Assembly: GCA_016719395.1 (NCBI GenBank)
Contig: JADJZF010000002.1
Coordinates: 248,001 to 312,000, forward strand
DNA length: 64,000 nt
Direction: 5' to 3'
From: Candidatus Amarobacter glycogenicus
GTDB taxonomy: Bacteria > Chloroflexota > Dehalococcoidia > Tepidiformales > Tepidiformaceae
Part shown: positions 34,789 through 43,955 of the stretch, piece after piece
Layout: each line of letters begins with the position of its first letter
Numbering within the stretch: the stretch's first letter is position 1
Program-made: the position numbers and the translations under genes
The notes under the pieces: generated by a model
Told to the model about the DNA's origin: nothing
The model's database searches: none
What the model saw: the letters and a program-made list of their open reading frames with translations, nothing else

Positions 34789-36834
34789 CTACCCGGCCTT
34801 CGACTCCGGCGCGCCTCCGCTCGCATTCTGGGCGAGGAGCTGCGCCATGAAGGCAGCGAACACGTTGGACGACGAGCCGTCGCCTCCGCCCGAGACGAGG
34901 CCATCGGGTGTGATCTTCAGGCCGGCGGCGGCGATCGCCTTCGCTACCTCGATACCGGCCAGGTTGCCCTGGCCCACTGCCGCAACCTGTTTGTCGTATG
35001 CCTCCGCCGTGGCCGCGCCGACTGCCAGGATGCGCTGGCCTTCTGCTGCGCCGGTCAGCTCAACGGCCCGGGCACGACCCTCTGCTTCAATGATCGTCTT
35101 CTGGCGCGTCTGCTCCGCCACCTGGACGCCGATCTGCGCGCTGACGAGGTTGATCTGCTGGTCCGCCTGCGCACGTGTGTTCTCTGTGCCGATGCGCTCC
35201 TTCTCGGCCTTCTGCTGCTCGATAAACATCTCCTGCTGCTGGGCCGCGATCACTCGCCGCGTGTGAATGCTCATCAGTTCCTGGGGCAGCACGATCTGCG
35301 AGATCAGCACCGAGACGCACTCAACGTGGTACTTCTCGAGTTCGTCACGGGCCCGCTCCTCGGCCTTCGCCTGCTCCTCCGCGCGGTCCTGCATGAAGTT
35401 CATCGCGGCCGAGGATGAGGCCTGGTTGCGGAACGATGAGTCGATCATCGGATGGATGACGTGGTCGATGAGGTTCTCGATGGAACCGATCTTGGCCACC
35501 ATGAGGGGTGCCTGGTCCGGCCGTACGCGGATGACAACCTTCACCGAGACGCTCATCTCAAACCCGTCGCGGCTGATGACTGACAGCGGGTTGAAGAGCT
35601 GCGCGCGGCTGATCGTCCCGGCGGCGGTTGGCGCAGCTTCTGATTCGAGGCCGGCTTCCACTGCCCAGTCGATCGTCAGGTTGGTCGTCGGGACGATGTA
35701 AGCAATGTATGCCCAGCGGTTCAGGTAGTAGACGCCCGGCCCAGCGACTTCTCGCTGAATCCCGCGGTAGCCGGCCGGTACCACATAGCGTTCTTCGCCC
35801 GTCGTGAGCCGCTCGTCCGGCGTCATCCGTTCAGGCTCCGCGCCTACGTTCGAGACGAGCACCGCCACCTCACCCCGTTCGACGACAGCGACTTTGTCCA
35901 GCGTCACCTCGAACATCAGCGGATTGACGTAGTACGTGCCAGGCTTCAGCAGGTCGAACTGCGGACCGCGCTGCCCGCCGCTCTCGAGGAACGCCGAGGC
36001 GTCCTGGAAGTCGTTGTGCCCGGTCACGCTCCGGGCAACCAGTTCGGTCTCCGGGAGCGGGTTGCCATCGCGCGCCGTCACGAGGCCCACCTGGTTTGCC
36101 TTTACGATTGCCGCCGGCTCAACAGTCACAGCGAACAAGTCGGAGTTGATGCGGTACTGTCCGGGGAGGATCACCTCGATCTGGGGGCCGCGCTGTCCGC
36201 CGTTCTCGAGGAAAGCTTCGCCGTTCTGAAACGCCGTGTGCCCGGCAGTCTTCCGCGCCAGGAGCCGCGCGGCCGCCATCGGTTCGCCGTCGTGCGCGAT
36301 GACGACACCCACCGTCCCCGCCGGCACGCGGATCGCCGCGACGAGCCGCACGCGGAAGAGATAAGTGTTCAGCCGGTACTTGCCCGGCGGCAGGATATCG
36401 ATCTGGGGGCCTTTCTGGCCGCCATTCCGGAGGAACGCCTCGCCGTCCTGGTAGGTGTCGTGGCCCTCGACGTGGCGCGCGAAGATCCGGCCCGGGTCCA
36501 GCGGCCGGCCATCGATCGCTTCGAGAATGGCCACTTCTTCGTCAGAGACGAGGATCATGCGGTCCTTCCGCACCGTGTACAGAAACGGGAAGAGGAGGTG
36601 GAGGCCCGGCGGTAGTACCCGCGCCTGGATGCCGATCTCGCCGCGCATCGCGATGACTCGACCTTCCGGAAGGTTATTGCCGAAGAAGCGGCGCTCGATG
36701 AGTCCGACCTCGTCGCCCCCCACGTTGACGAGCATCCGCCCGGCAACCACCAGGAACAGGAACACGGCGAGGCTCGCCGCCAGCACGATGAACAACACGA
36801 GTAACACGGGATTGTCGCTCTTTCTGCGGGCCAT
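34789..36834 (-). CDS. SPFH/flotillin-like membrane protein with three 74-residue repeats
   Basis: The 681-residue protein has one N-terminal membrane helix (about 9-33). Three internal repeats follow with the core GGQ(K/R)GPQ at residues 138, 212 and 286, exactly 74 apart, each also with GHxxxQxxxAFL upstream and PGxYxxN downstream. Next comes a Band-7/SPFH-type region (about 345-490), then an Ala/Glu/Gln-rich coiled coil (about 490-620: EEQAKAEERARDELEKY; QQQEMFIEQQKAEKERI) and a Gly/Ser tail. Such proteins scaffold membrane microdomains. The repeat architecture is unusual. No obvious partner gene is adjacent. Confidence 0.8.
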   Translation of the reverse strand: MARRKSDNPVLLVLFIVLAASLAVFLFLVVAGRMLVNVGGDEVGLIERRFFGNNLPEGRVIAMRGEIGIQARVLPPGLHLLFPFLYTVRKDRMILVSDEEVAILEAIDGRPLDPGRIFARHVEGHDTYQDGEAFLRNGGQKGPQIDILPPGKYRLNTYLFRVRLVAAIRVPAGTVGVVIAHDGEPMAAARLLARKTAGHTAFQNGEAFLENGGQRGPQIEVILPGQYRINSDLFAVTVEPAAIVKANQVGLVTARDGNPLPETELVARSVTGHNDFQDASAFLESGGQRGPQFDLLKPGTYYVNPLMFEVTLDKVAVVERGEVAVLVSNVGAEPERMTPDERLTTGEERYVVPAGYRGIQREVAGPGVYYLNRWAYIAYIVPTTNLTIDWAVEAGLESEAAPTAAGTISRAQLFNPLSVISRDGFEMSVSVKVVIRVRPDQAPLMVAKIGSIENLIDHVIHPMIDSSFRNQASSSAAMNFMQDRAEEQAKAEERARDELEKYHVECVSVLISQIVLPQELMSIHTRRVIAAQQQEMFIEQQKAEKERIGTENTRAQADQQINLVSAQIGVQVAEQTRQKTIIEAEGRARAVELTGAAEGQRILAVGAATAEAYDKQVAAVGQGNLAGIEVAKAIAAAGLKITPDGLVSGGGDGSSSNVFAAFMAQLLAQNASGGAPESKAG

Positions 36835-37009
36835 CCTTGCGGCCCATTCGCTAAGCCCGGCCGGGCACCCCTGGCAGCTATCTTTGTGCCCAACAGCCGA
36901 TCAACCGTTTACGCTACGCCACGGATCCCGGCGATGGTAGCCCGATCGATCCATCCCGGAGCCAATAGCTATAGCTCTGTGCTATACATGCATAAGAATT
37001 TGTGAGCCG

Positions 37010-37743
37010 ATGACCCGCCCCGAATTCGCCATCGCCTCCTCACCGACACTGGCCGGACCCGTTCCCGCAACGAGGATGCACTCCTCGTCCGATCGTTCGG
37101 AAAGTGGACGCTGCTTTGCGTCGCGGATGGGCTTGGCGGCCACGAACGGGGCGATTGGGCGAGCGCCCGGGCCACCGAAGTGTTCGCCGAGCGATTGGAA
37201 GAGGCGCTTACCCACATGTCGCCCGAGGCCGCCTTGCGCTCCGCCTGCGCGGACGCGAACGGGTCCGTCTACCGCGAGGCGATGCCGCAGGCCGGGGGCC
37301 AACACAGCGCTACAACGCTTGTTGCTGCCCTCGTCTCCGGCCACGAGGTCTGGTGGCTGAATGTAGGCGACAGCCGCCTCTATCTCCACTCCACGGGCAC
37401 CCTTCGCCAGGTGAGTGAAGACCACTCCTGGGTGGCCGAACGCGTACGCGAAGGGGCGCTGCCGGCGATGGCTTTGCGCACGCACCCGCGCCGGAACATC
37501 GTCTCGCGGACTGTCGGGTTCGAACCTGCTGTAGAACCGGATACCGGCTCACTCCGCGTCGGCATCGGCGATACGCTGCTGCTCTGTTCAGACGGCCTCT
37601 TTGGGCCGTTGACCGAGCAAGAGATCGCGGACGCACTGTCCGGTAACGATCTCGCAGGCGTGGCGGCCAGCCTGGTTGACCTCGCGAACCATGCCGGCGG
37701 GCCCGACAACATCACGGTCGTCCTCGGCCGCCCGCAGCCTTAA
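37010..37743 (+). CDS. PP2C-family Ser/Thr protein phosphatase (single-base frameshift)
   Basis: Metal-dependent PP2C enzymes dephosphorylate Ser/Thr. The main frame holds TDTGRTRSRNEDALLV, the metal motif VADGLGGHERGDWAS, NVGDSRLYL, LLLCSDGLFGPLT and HAGGPDNITVVL, but has no start codon between its upstream stop and these motifs. An ATG at 37010 in the next frame (MTRPEFAIAS) supplies the natural N-terminus. One missing base at 37034-37041 (GCCTCCTCACC) joins them into a 244-residue protein. Every motif survives, so an indel error is likely. No kinase partner is adjacent. Confidence 0.88.
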
Positions 37744-38378
37744 GTCGCCGCGCCTTCCGATTCACGGATGCCGAGGTCCATTGGAGCGCCGGGCTGTCGC
37801 CGGAATATGTGCACCTTCGTTTGCCAGCGCCCGTTCTGGAAACGGATCAACCGTTGCACCGGCTCGCGCTGCTTTGGGGTGACTCGCCAGAGCGCCTCGG
37901 CGATCTCCCGGTCGTAGTTCCAGCGTGTCTCAGCGACTTCGAAGCCGAGCGCGCCATAGGCGCGATGTGCGTGCTCATTGAAAGCGTTCGCCGTCAGGGC
38001 GAAGCTGGGACGCGGATGCTCGACTTCGAGCCAGCGCATCAGTACGGCGAGCATCCGCCGGCAGACCGCGCGCCCCTCGTGCTCCGGTGGCACATGGACG
38101 GCCCAGATGTAGCTCCCGGTCGGGTCGCGCAGGTTTACCGAAACGCGGCCGACAGCCACGCCGTCCTCGACCGCAACGAAGTGCCTGTGGGGTCCTTCCT
38201 CGCGGCAGCTCTCGACCGTGAGGGCGCGTTTTACCGGGTCCTTCAGGTGCAGCAGGTCGAAGGCATGGTAGGGGAAACCGCGGACGCCCCAGTTCCCCAT
38301 CTGTTCGGCCAGGTCTTCGTCCCACGGGCGCAGCGCGAGGCCTTCGCCCTCCAGTTGCGGGTACGTCGCCTCCGCCAT
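37740..38378 (-). CDS. GNAT-family N-acetyltransferase
   Basis: The 212-residue protein from ATG at 38378 has the GNAT fold order: beta strands ending VAVGRVSVNLRD and YIWAVHVPPEHEGRAVCRRM, the acetyl-CoA loop region. The family-typical ALTANAFNEHAHRAYGALGF close follows. A longer in-frame start upstream is possible but lacks similarity. It ends four bases inside the convergent phosphatase gene. The acceptor is unknown. Confidence 0.8.
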   Translation of the reverse strand: MAEATYPQLEGEGLALRPWDEDLAEQMGNWGVRGFPYHAFDLLHLKDPVKRALTVESCREEGPHRHFVAVEDGVAVGRVSVNLRDPTGSYIWAVHVPPEHEGRAVCRRMLAVLMRWLEVEHPRPSFALTANAFNEHAHRAYGALGFEVAETRWNYDREIAEALWRVTPKQREPVQRLIRFQNGRWQTKVHIFRRQPGAPMDLGIRESEGAAT

Positions 38379-38553
38379 CGACCCAGTATATGCCGCCGGT
38401 GGAAGCGCCCGGTGCGATCTGCGATCCACCCCACGAGTAGCTGTTGGCAGCAGGCTGCTCGTCCGTGAGATGTGAGGTCGCGGCCCGCTGGCAGTCGTCT
38501 TCCCGCCGGGATGGCGAAATGCGCCCGCTCACGGCTGGGGCTACGCTTTATCC

Positions 38554-39672
38554 GTGTTCGAACGGCCTGTCCTTGTGGTCTTCCATGGCGGCACCGGCGC
38601 CGGCCCTGCCGAGCAGATGTTGGCTGCCGCCCGCATCGCCGCCGCCCGCAACACTGCCCGTTCCGCGCTCGCCGCTGGATTTGAAGCGGTCATCATTGCC
38701 ACCGACGACCCCGCCGCCTTCGCTCCCGAGTTCCCCGGCCTGCTCATCGACCTGGACCGTCCGGGGCTCCGCTTCGACTTCGCCTCGCGCCTGCGCGGCA
38801 TCGTCGGCCGTTACGGCCTCCAGAAGCCCGCGACGATGGGCTCCGGCTCGGTCCCGCTCCTCGGTGTCGACGAATTCCGTCTGGTCGTCGAACAACTCGA
38901 TGCCCGCGACCCACGGTTCGTCACCAATAACTTCTTCTCCGCCGACCTCACGGCATGGACGCCCGGCGACGCTGTCGACCGCTGCGGAGAATTCGCCCGC
39001 GACAACGTCCTTCCCCGGCGCCTCCGCGATGACGCAGGTCTCGCCTCGATCATTCTCCCACGGACCACCGCCACGCAGTTCGACCTCGATACGCCCAGCG
39101 ACCTGGCGGTGCTGTCCCTGTCCGAAAGTCTCCCGCCCGAACTCGCCGAGGCCGCCCGCCCTGCAGAGGCCGCCGCCCGCCGCTACCGCGCCTTCATGCC
39201 CCTCCTCTGCGACCGCACCCGCCAGGTTGTCGTCGCTGGACGCGTCGGCGGAAGCCAGGCCTGGCAGTATCTCGAACGCGAGACCGCCTGCCGCGTGAGG
39301 TTATTCGCCGAAGAACGCGGTCTTGCTACTGCGCCTCCCGGCTACCAGGCCCGCAGCCTCCTCGGTTTCCTGATCGAAGAGGTTGGTCCCGAACGCTTCT
39401 TCCGCCGGATGGCAGAACTCGGTGACGGCATCGTGATCGATACGCGCGTCATCGAAGCGCACATGGGCATCGAGCCCTCCCGCGAAGACCGCTTCCAGAG
39501 CGACCTCCTCGCCTGGGAAGCGATCGAGGAGCCCTTCCTCCGTCGCTTCACACGCGTCGTTGCCGAGGCGCCGGTCCCGGTCTTGCTCGGCGGTCACTCG
39601 CTTGTTTCAGGAGGGCTGATGGCCCTGAACGACATCGCCTGGGCCGAAAACGACCGGCGACTGGGAGTCTGA
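38554..39672 (+). CDS. Uncharacterised protein with nucleotidyltransferase-like N-terminal half
   Basis: GTG at 38554 gives 372 residues with strong coding character. The N-terminal 190 residues (VLVVFHGGTGAGPAEQMLAA; AVIIATDD; VTNNFFSADL; ATQFDLDTPSDLAVL) look like a Rossmann-type NTP-transferase. The FDLDTPSDL motif is common in MobA/CofC-like enzymes, but the usual LxGGxSxRMG loop is absent. The C-terminal half (VVVAGRVGGSQAWQYLERET; FLIEEVGPERFFRRMAEL) is not recognised. It lies 49 bases ahead of the M20 gene on the same strand. Confidence 0.5.
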   Translation: MFERPVLVVFHGGTGAGPAEQMLAAARIAAARNTARSALAAGFEAVIIATDDPAAFAPEFPGLLIDLDRPGLRFDFASRLRGIVGRYGLQKPATMGSGSVPLLGVDEFRLVVEQLDARDPRFVTNNFFSADLTAWTPGDAVDRCGEFARDNVLPRRLRDDAGLASIILPRTTATQFDLDTPSDLAVLSLSESLPPELAEAARPAEAAARRYRAFMPLLCDRTRQVVVAGRVGGSQAWQYLERETACRVRLFAEERGLATAPPGYQARSLLGFLIEEVGPERFFRRMAELGDGIVIDTRVIEAHMGIEPSREDRFQSDLLAWEAIEEPFLRRFTRVVAEAPVPVLLGGHSLVSGGLMALNDIAWAENDRRLGV

Positions 39673-39721
39673 CCTCGCGGTTCCCTTGCCGAACGTCTCC
39701 GCCGTGGCACAATGCCGCGCG

Positions 39722-40909
39722 ATGGACGCTTACGAACGGATCGACCGGGCTATCGACACCGCCAGCGAAGACCTCCGCAGGCTCAGCCTCGATATCCATT
39801 CCCACCCCGAGCTGAATTTCGAAGAGCACCACGCCCACCAGGCGCTCACCGATTTCCTGGACGCCGAGGGCTTCGAAGTCGTGCGGGGTGCCCACACCAT
39901 GCCCACCGCTTTCAGGGCGGTCGCCGGCTCTGGTGGCCCGAGCGTCGCCCTGCTCTCGGAATACGATGCCCTCCCGGGGATCGGCCACGCCTGCGGCCAC
40001 AACCTCATTGCCATCGCAGGCGTCGGTGCCGGAGTTGGCCTGCGCGCTGGTCTCGAAGGCCGTCCCGGTACCGTGGTCATCCTCGGCAGCCCCGCCGAAG
40101 AGGGTGGCGCCGGCAAGCAGATCCTGATCGAGCAGCACGCATTCGATGGCCTCGATGCGGCCCTCATGGCCCACCCCGCCCCGATGGACAACGCGACCCC
40201 GAAAGTCCAGGCGATGCAGCACGTCCGCGTCGAGTATTTCGGCCGGAACGCCCACGCCGCCGCCATGCCATGGATGGGCCTCAACGCGCTGGATGCGCTG
40301 GTCCTCGGGTACAACGCGCTCTCCGTACTGCGCCAGCAGATCCTCCCAACTGACCGCATCCATGGCGTGTTCACGCAGGCGGGCGTGAAGCCGAACATCA
40401 TCCCGGATTACACCGAGGCGCTGTACTACGTCCGCTCGGCGACCATGGCCGAACTCGCGAACCTGAAGGAGCGCGTGAAGGCCTGCCTCGAATCCGCCGC
40501 CACAGCCACCGGTTGCCGTGTCGGAATCCACTGGGAAGGCCGGCCCTACACCGACCTTGTTTCGAACGAACCGCTCGCCGAGCGGTATTGCACCCACATG
40601 GCTGCCCTCGGCCTGCCCGTCGGCAAGCTCCCCTGGTTCGGAGCCAGCACCGACATGGGCAACGTCAGCTACGTCCTGCCGACGATCCACCCAATGTTCG
40701 GCATCCCCTCGGATCCGCTGAATGCGAACCACACGGCGCCGTTCACCGAAGCAGCCGCAACCGAGGAAGCTCACGAGCGCACGATCCGCGTCGCCAAGGC
40801 GATGGCCCGCGCCGCTTATGACCTCATTGCTGATCCGGCCATCCTGGCACAGGTCAAAGCCGACTTTGCAGCGCAGGTTTCCGCTCCCGGTGACCCGCTC
40901 AAGCGCTGA
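39722..40909 (+). CDS. M20-family metallopeptidase/amidohydrolase
   Basis: Of the ACY1L2/AbgB type: a binuclear zinc or manganese enzyme that hydrolyses N-acyl or peptide bonds. The ATG at 39722 gives 395 residues, with ligand motifs in DIHSHPELNFEE, SEYDALPGIGHACGHN and the catalytic Glu pair in GSPAEEGGAGK. Later come the dimerisation-domain sequence MQHVRVEYFGRNAHAAAMPW and the final ligand His in LNANHTAPF. An upstream TTG at 39686 is possible. Substrate is not predictable. Confidence 0.88.
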   Translation: MDAYERIDRAIDTASEDLRRLSLDIHSHPELNFEEHHAHQALTDFLDAEGFEVVRGAHTMPTAFRAVAGSGGPSVALLSEYDALPGIGHACGHNLIAIAGVGAGVGLRAGLEGRPGTVVILGSPAEEGGAGKQILIEQHAFDGLDAALMAHPAPMDNATPKVQAMQHVRVEYFGRNAHAAAMPWMGLNALDALVLGYNALSVLRQQILPTDRIHGVFTQAGVKPNIIPDYTEALYYVRSATMAELANLKERVKACLESAATATGCRVGIHWEGRPYTDLVSNEPLAERYCTHMAALGLPVGKLPWFGASTDMGNVSYVLPTIHPMFGIPSDPLNANHTAPFTEAAATEEAHERTIRVAKAMARAAYDLIADPAILAQVKADFAAQVSAPGDPLKR

Positions 40910-41103
40910 TCCGATCCGGCGACGTCGCAAACAAGCGACGGACTTCGCCTCTGTCTGCGCGCTCGTCGGATGGACGGGGTTGGCTGTGCGAGGACGTCCG
41001 CTTTCGCACACGGCGATTTCAGCCCCCCGGCGATTCGGTGTAGGCTGGCGGACACCGTTGTCCACCCGGGGGCGCCGGGGAACCGTTTAGGGGGCATCCA
41101 GCG

Positions 41104-41757
41104 ATGAGCGATTCCCACGCGGACGCACAGAAGGCCGATGCATCGGCCACCTCCCACAGTCATGTTGCTGCCCCGGCGGTCGAACTCCCGGGCATGGAGG
41201 TACCGCTGCTTTCCGGAAGCCTCCAGCGGACGGTTGCTCGCCTTGCGGGGACAACCGCCTCGTCCCGCGGCCTCACTCCGGCCTCGCTTCGTGGTCTCCA
41301 GCGCTTCGCCGGCAACAGCGCCGTGGCGAGGCTTGTTCCCCCGGTTTCAGAGCCGGTAGCCACCGCGATTTCCGCCGAAACCGTGCAGCGAGCGGTGTAC
41401 AAGGAAGGCGGAAAGAACGCGGTCGCCATCCCGGCGGAAGCCCGCGGAGTCGCCGGTTGGGTGACCAAACCAAGTGTCCAGGCGGGCGGAAGGAATCACA
41501 TACCGGACATCCAGGGTCGGGGTTTCCCCGGATTCAAGAAGGGTAAGGACGAGTACGCAGGGGGCCGCGTTTTCAACAACGACGCCATGCCCGATGGCGC
41601 CCGGCTCCCCCACGTTGCCGGCCAGACCTATCAAGAGTGGGACACGATCCCCTGCCTCGCCGGTCAGGGCCGCGGCGCCGACCGCATCGTTACCAGTAGC
41701 GATGGCACCGCGTACTACACCAACGACCACTACAAGAACTTCACCGAGCTCAAGTAG
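41104..41757 (+). CDS. RNase Sa/barnase-type toxin with N-terminal LQRxxGNxAV motif
   Basis: A 217-residue protein in three parts. Residues 1-60 are a disordered Ser/Ala/His-rich leader. Residues 65-77 read LQRFAGNSAVARL, the LQRxxGNxAVxxL motif found in proteins associated with extracellular contractile injection systems. Residues about 150-217 form a microbial RNase (N1/T1) domain with GGRVFNNDAMPDGARLPH, the catalytic Glu178 (YQEWDT), Arg190/Arg194 (GRGADRIVTSSDG) and His209 (YYTNDHY), the same order as in RNase Sa. There is no signal peptide. The next gene is a barstar-like inhibitor, so this is a toxin with its immunity gene. AGGGGG lies upstream of the ATG. Confidence 0.82.
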   Translation: MSDSHADAQKADASATSHSHVAAPAVELPGMEVPLLSGSLQRTVARLAGTTASSRGLTPASLRGLQRFAGNSAVARLVPPVSEPVATAISAETVQRAVYKEGGKNAVAIPAEARGVAGWVTKPSVQAGGRNHIPDIQGRGFPGFKKGKDEYAGGRVFNNDAMPDGARLPHVAGQTYQEWDTIPCLAGQGRGADRIVTSSDGTAYYTNDHYKNFTELK

Positions 41758-41787
41758 CCCGGACTGCGCTCAATTGGAGTACCCGCC

Positions 41788-42120
41788 ATGGTTTCTGTCG
41801 AAATCGACCTCACCCGCGTGAAGGACATGGATTCCTTCCATGCCGAGTTCGCCCGCGTGATGGGTTTCCCCGCCTTCTATGGCTCGAACATGAACGCCTG
41901 GGAGGACTGCATGTCGGACCTCTCGAAGCCGGGTGCTGTGGGGATGACCAAGATCGAAGTGCCCCGCGGCGAGGACCTGGTCCTTGTGCTCAAAGGCGCA
42001 GCGGGTCTCGGCGAACGCCATCCGGCCGTGTTCGCCTCGCTCCTCAACTCCACCGCTCACGTGAACCGCGGCAAGATGACCATCCCCGGGTCGTCCCGGC
42101 TCCTCCTCCTCCCGGTCTGA
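41788..42120 (+). CDS. Barstar-family RNase inhibitor (immunity protein)
   Basis: Barstar binds and blocks the active site of barnase-type RNases. The 110-residue product shows the family pattern VEIDLTRVKDMDSFHAEFAR, then the inhibitory-helix region FPAFYGSNMNAWEDCMSDLS, whose Tyr-Gly-x-N-xx-A-x-x-D layout is typical. It lies 30 bases downstream of the RNase toxin on the same strand. The ATG at 41788 gives the usual N-terminus. Co-inheritance with the toxin strongly supports the immunity role. Confidence 0.9.
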   Translation: MVSVEIDLTRVKDMDSFHAEFARVMGFPAFYGSNMNAWEDCMSDLSKPGAVGMTKIEVPRGEDLVLVLKGAAGLGERHPAVFASLLNSTAHVNRGKMTIPGSSRLLLLPV

Positions 42121-42270
42121 CGCGAGTCATGCCTGGGGAGGTTTCGCGTCGCTGCGCCGTTGCCGAACGACCTCCGCACGATAGTCGGAGAGCCCCAGCC
42201 CTCCATGTTGCGGCGGAGGCCCGGCGAATGTCAGAATCCGGCCCCAGCCACACCAACGCGAGGATTCCCC

Positions 42271-43909
42271 TTGTCCGAAGCTGCCGCACCAGTCCGCACC
42301 CTTGACGCGCTCATCGTTGGCGCCGGTTTCGCCGGCCTCTACCAGCTCCTCCGGCTCCGTCGGGCCGGCTTCACCGCCCAGGTCATCGAAGCCGGCGACA
42401 ACGTAGGCGGCACCTGGTACTGGAACCGCTACCCCGGCGCCCGCTGCGACATCGAAAGCCTCGAATACCAGTACGGCTTCGATGAAGCCCTCCCGCACGA
42501 ATGGCAGTGGTCAGAGCGCTACGCCACCCAGCCCGAAATCCTTCGGTGCGTCAACTGGGTCGCCGATCGCTTCGACCTCCGCAAGGATGTGCGGTTCGAG
42601 ACGCGCGTCACTTCCGCCCACTTCAACGAAGCGACGAACCGCTGGCTCGTCACCACCGACAGGGGCGATAGCTACTCCGCCGAGGTTCTGCGTCATGGCC
42701 ACAGGCTGCCTCTCCGCGGCGCGCGTGCCCGACTTCAAGGGCCTCGATAGCTACAAGGGCGAGTGGTACCACACGGGCGAGTGGCCGCACGAAGGCGTCG
42801 ACTTCACCGGCAAGACCGTCGGCGTCATCGGCACCGGTTCCTCCGCTATCCAGTCGATACCGCTCATCGCCGCCCAGGCGAAGCACCTGACCGTCTTCCA
42901 GCGGACCGCGAACTTCAGCGTCCCCGCGCACAACGGCCCGATCGATGAGGAATACAAGGCGAAAATCCTTCAGGACTACACGGCTTTCCGCCGGGCCGCC
43001 CGGGCTTCGCAGGGCGGCGTTGTCCGAGCCCCCGCCGAAAAGTCCGCTCTCGAAGCCACGCCCGAAGAGCGCCAGCGCGAATTCGAGATCCGCTGGGAGA
43101 TCGGCGGCTTCGCTATCGGTGGCGCCTTCATCGACCTCGCCATCAACGAAGAAGCGAACGCCACCGCGGCCGAATTCGTGCGAAGTAAGATCCGCCAGAC
43201 GGTCAAGGACCCGGCCACGGCCGAGCTCCTCTGCCCTCGGGACTACCCTTTCGCAACGAAGCGCCTCTGCGTCGATACCGGCTACTTCGAGACCTTCAAT
43301 CGCGACAATGTCAGCCTGGTCGATGTGAAGAACAACCCCGTGTCCGAAATCACGAAGACCGGCCTCAAGCTGCAGGATGGCACCGCCTACGACTTCGATG
43401 CGATCGTCTTCGCCACCGGCTTCGACGCCATGACGGGCGCCCTCTCGAAGATCGACATCCAGGGTCGCGGTGGGCTCAAGCTCAACGAGAAGTGGGAGCA
43501 TGGCCCGCGCACCTACCTGGGTCTCCAGGCCGCCGGCTTCCCGAACCTCTTCACCATCACCGGGCCTGGCAGCCCCTCCGTGCTGAGCAACATGATCGTC
43601 TCTATCGAGCAGCACGTCGACTGGATCACCGATTGCCTTGAGTACCTGCGAGAGCACGAAACGGCCACCATCGAAGCGACAACCAGGGCAGAAGACGAAT
43701 GGGTCGACCACGTAAACACCGTGGCGAGCTTCACCCTCTACCCGAAGGCGAACTCCTGGTACCTCGGCGCGAACGTGCCGGGCAAGCCCCGCGTCTTCAT
43801 GCCGTACATCGGCGGCGTTGGGAACTACGCCCAGAAGTGCGACCAGGTGGCGAAGGAGGGCTACGAGGGCTTCGCTCTCGATGCGAAAGAGCCGGTGAGC
43901 GCGCGTTAA
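42271..43909 (+). CDS. Baeyer-Villiger-type flavin monooxygenase (single-base frameshift)
   Basis: These FAD/NADPH enzymes insert oxygen next to a carbonyl. TTG at 42271 begins the fold. It has the FAD motif IVGAGFAGLYQLLRLR, NVGGTWYWNRYPGARCDIES, the BVMO fingerprint YKGEWYHTGEWP (Phe replaced by Tyr), the NADPH motif VIGTGSSAIQ and the C-terminal ATGFDAMTG. The frame breaks between SYSAE and CVMATGCLSAARVPDF; removing one G of GG at 42684-42685 joins them into 545 residues. All motifs are intact, so an error is likely. Substrate unknown. Confidence 0.88.
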
Positions 43910-43955
43910 GCGGCCGGGTAGGGAAATTCGCGAGGTCCGCCGCTAAAGTGGCGGC

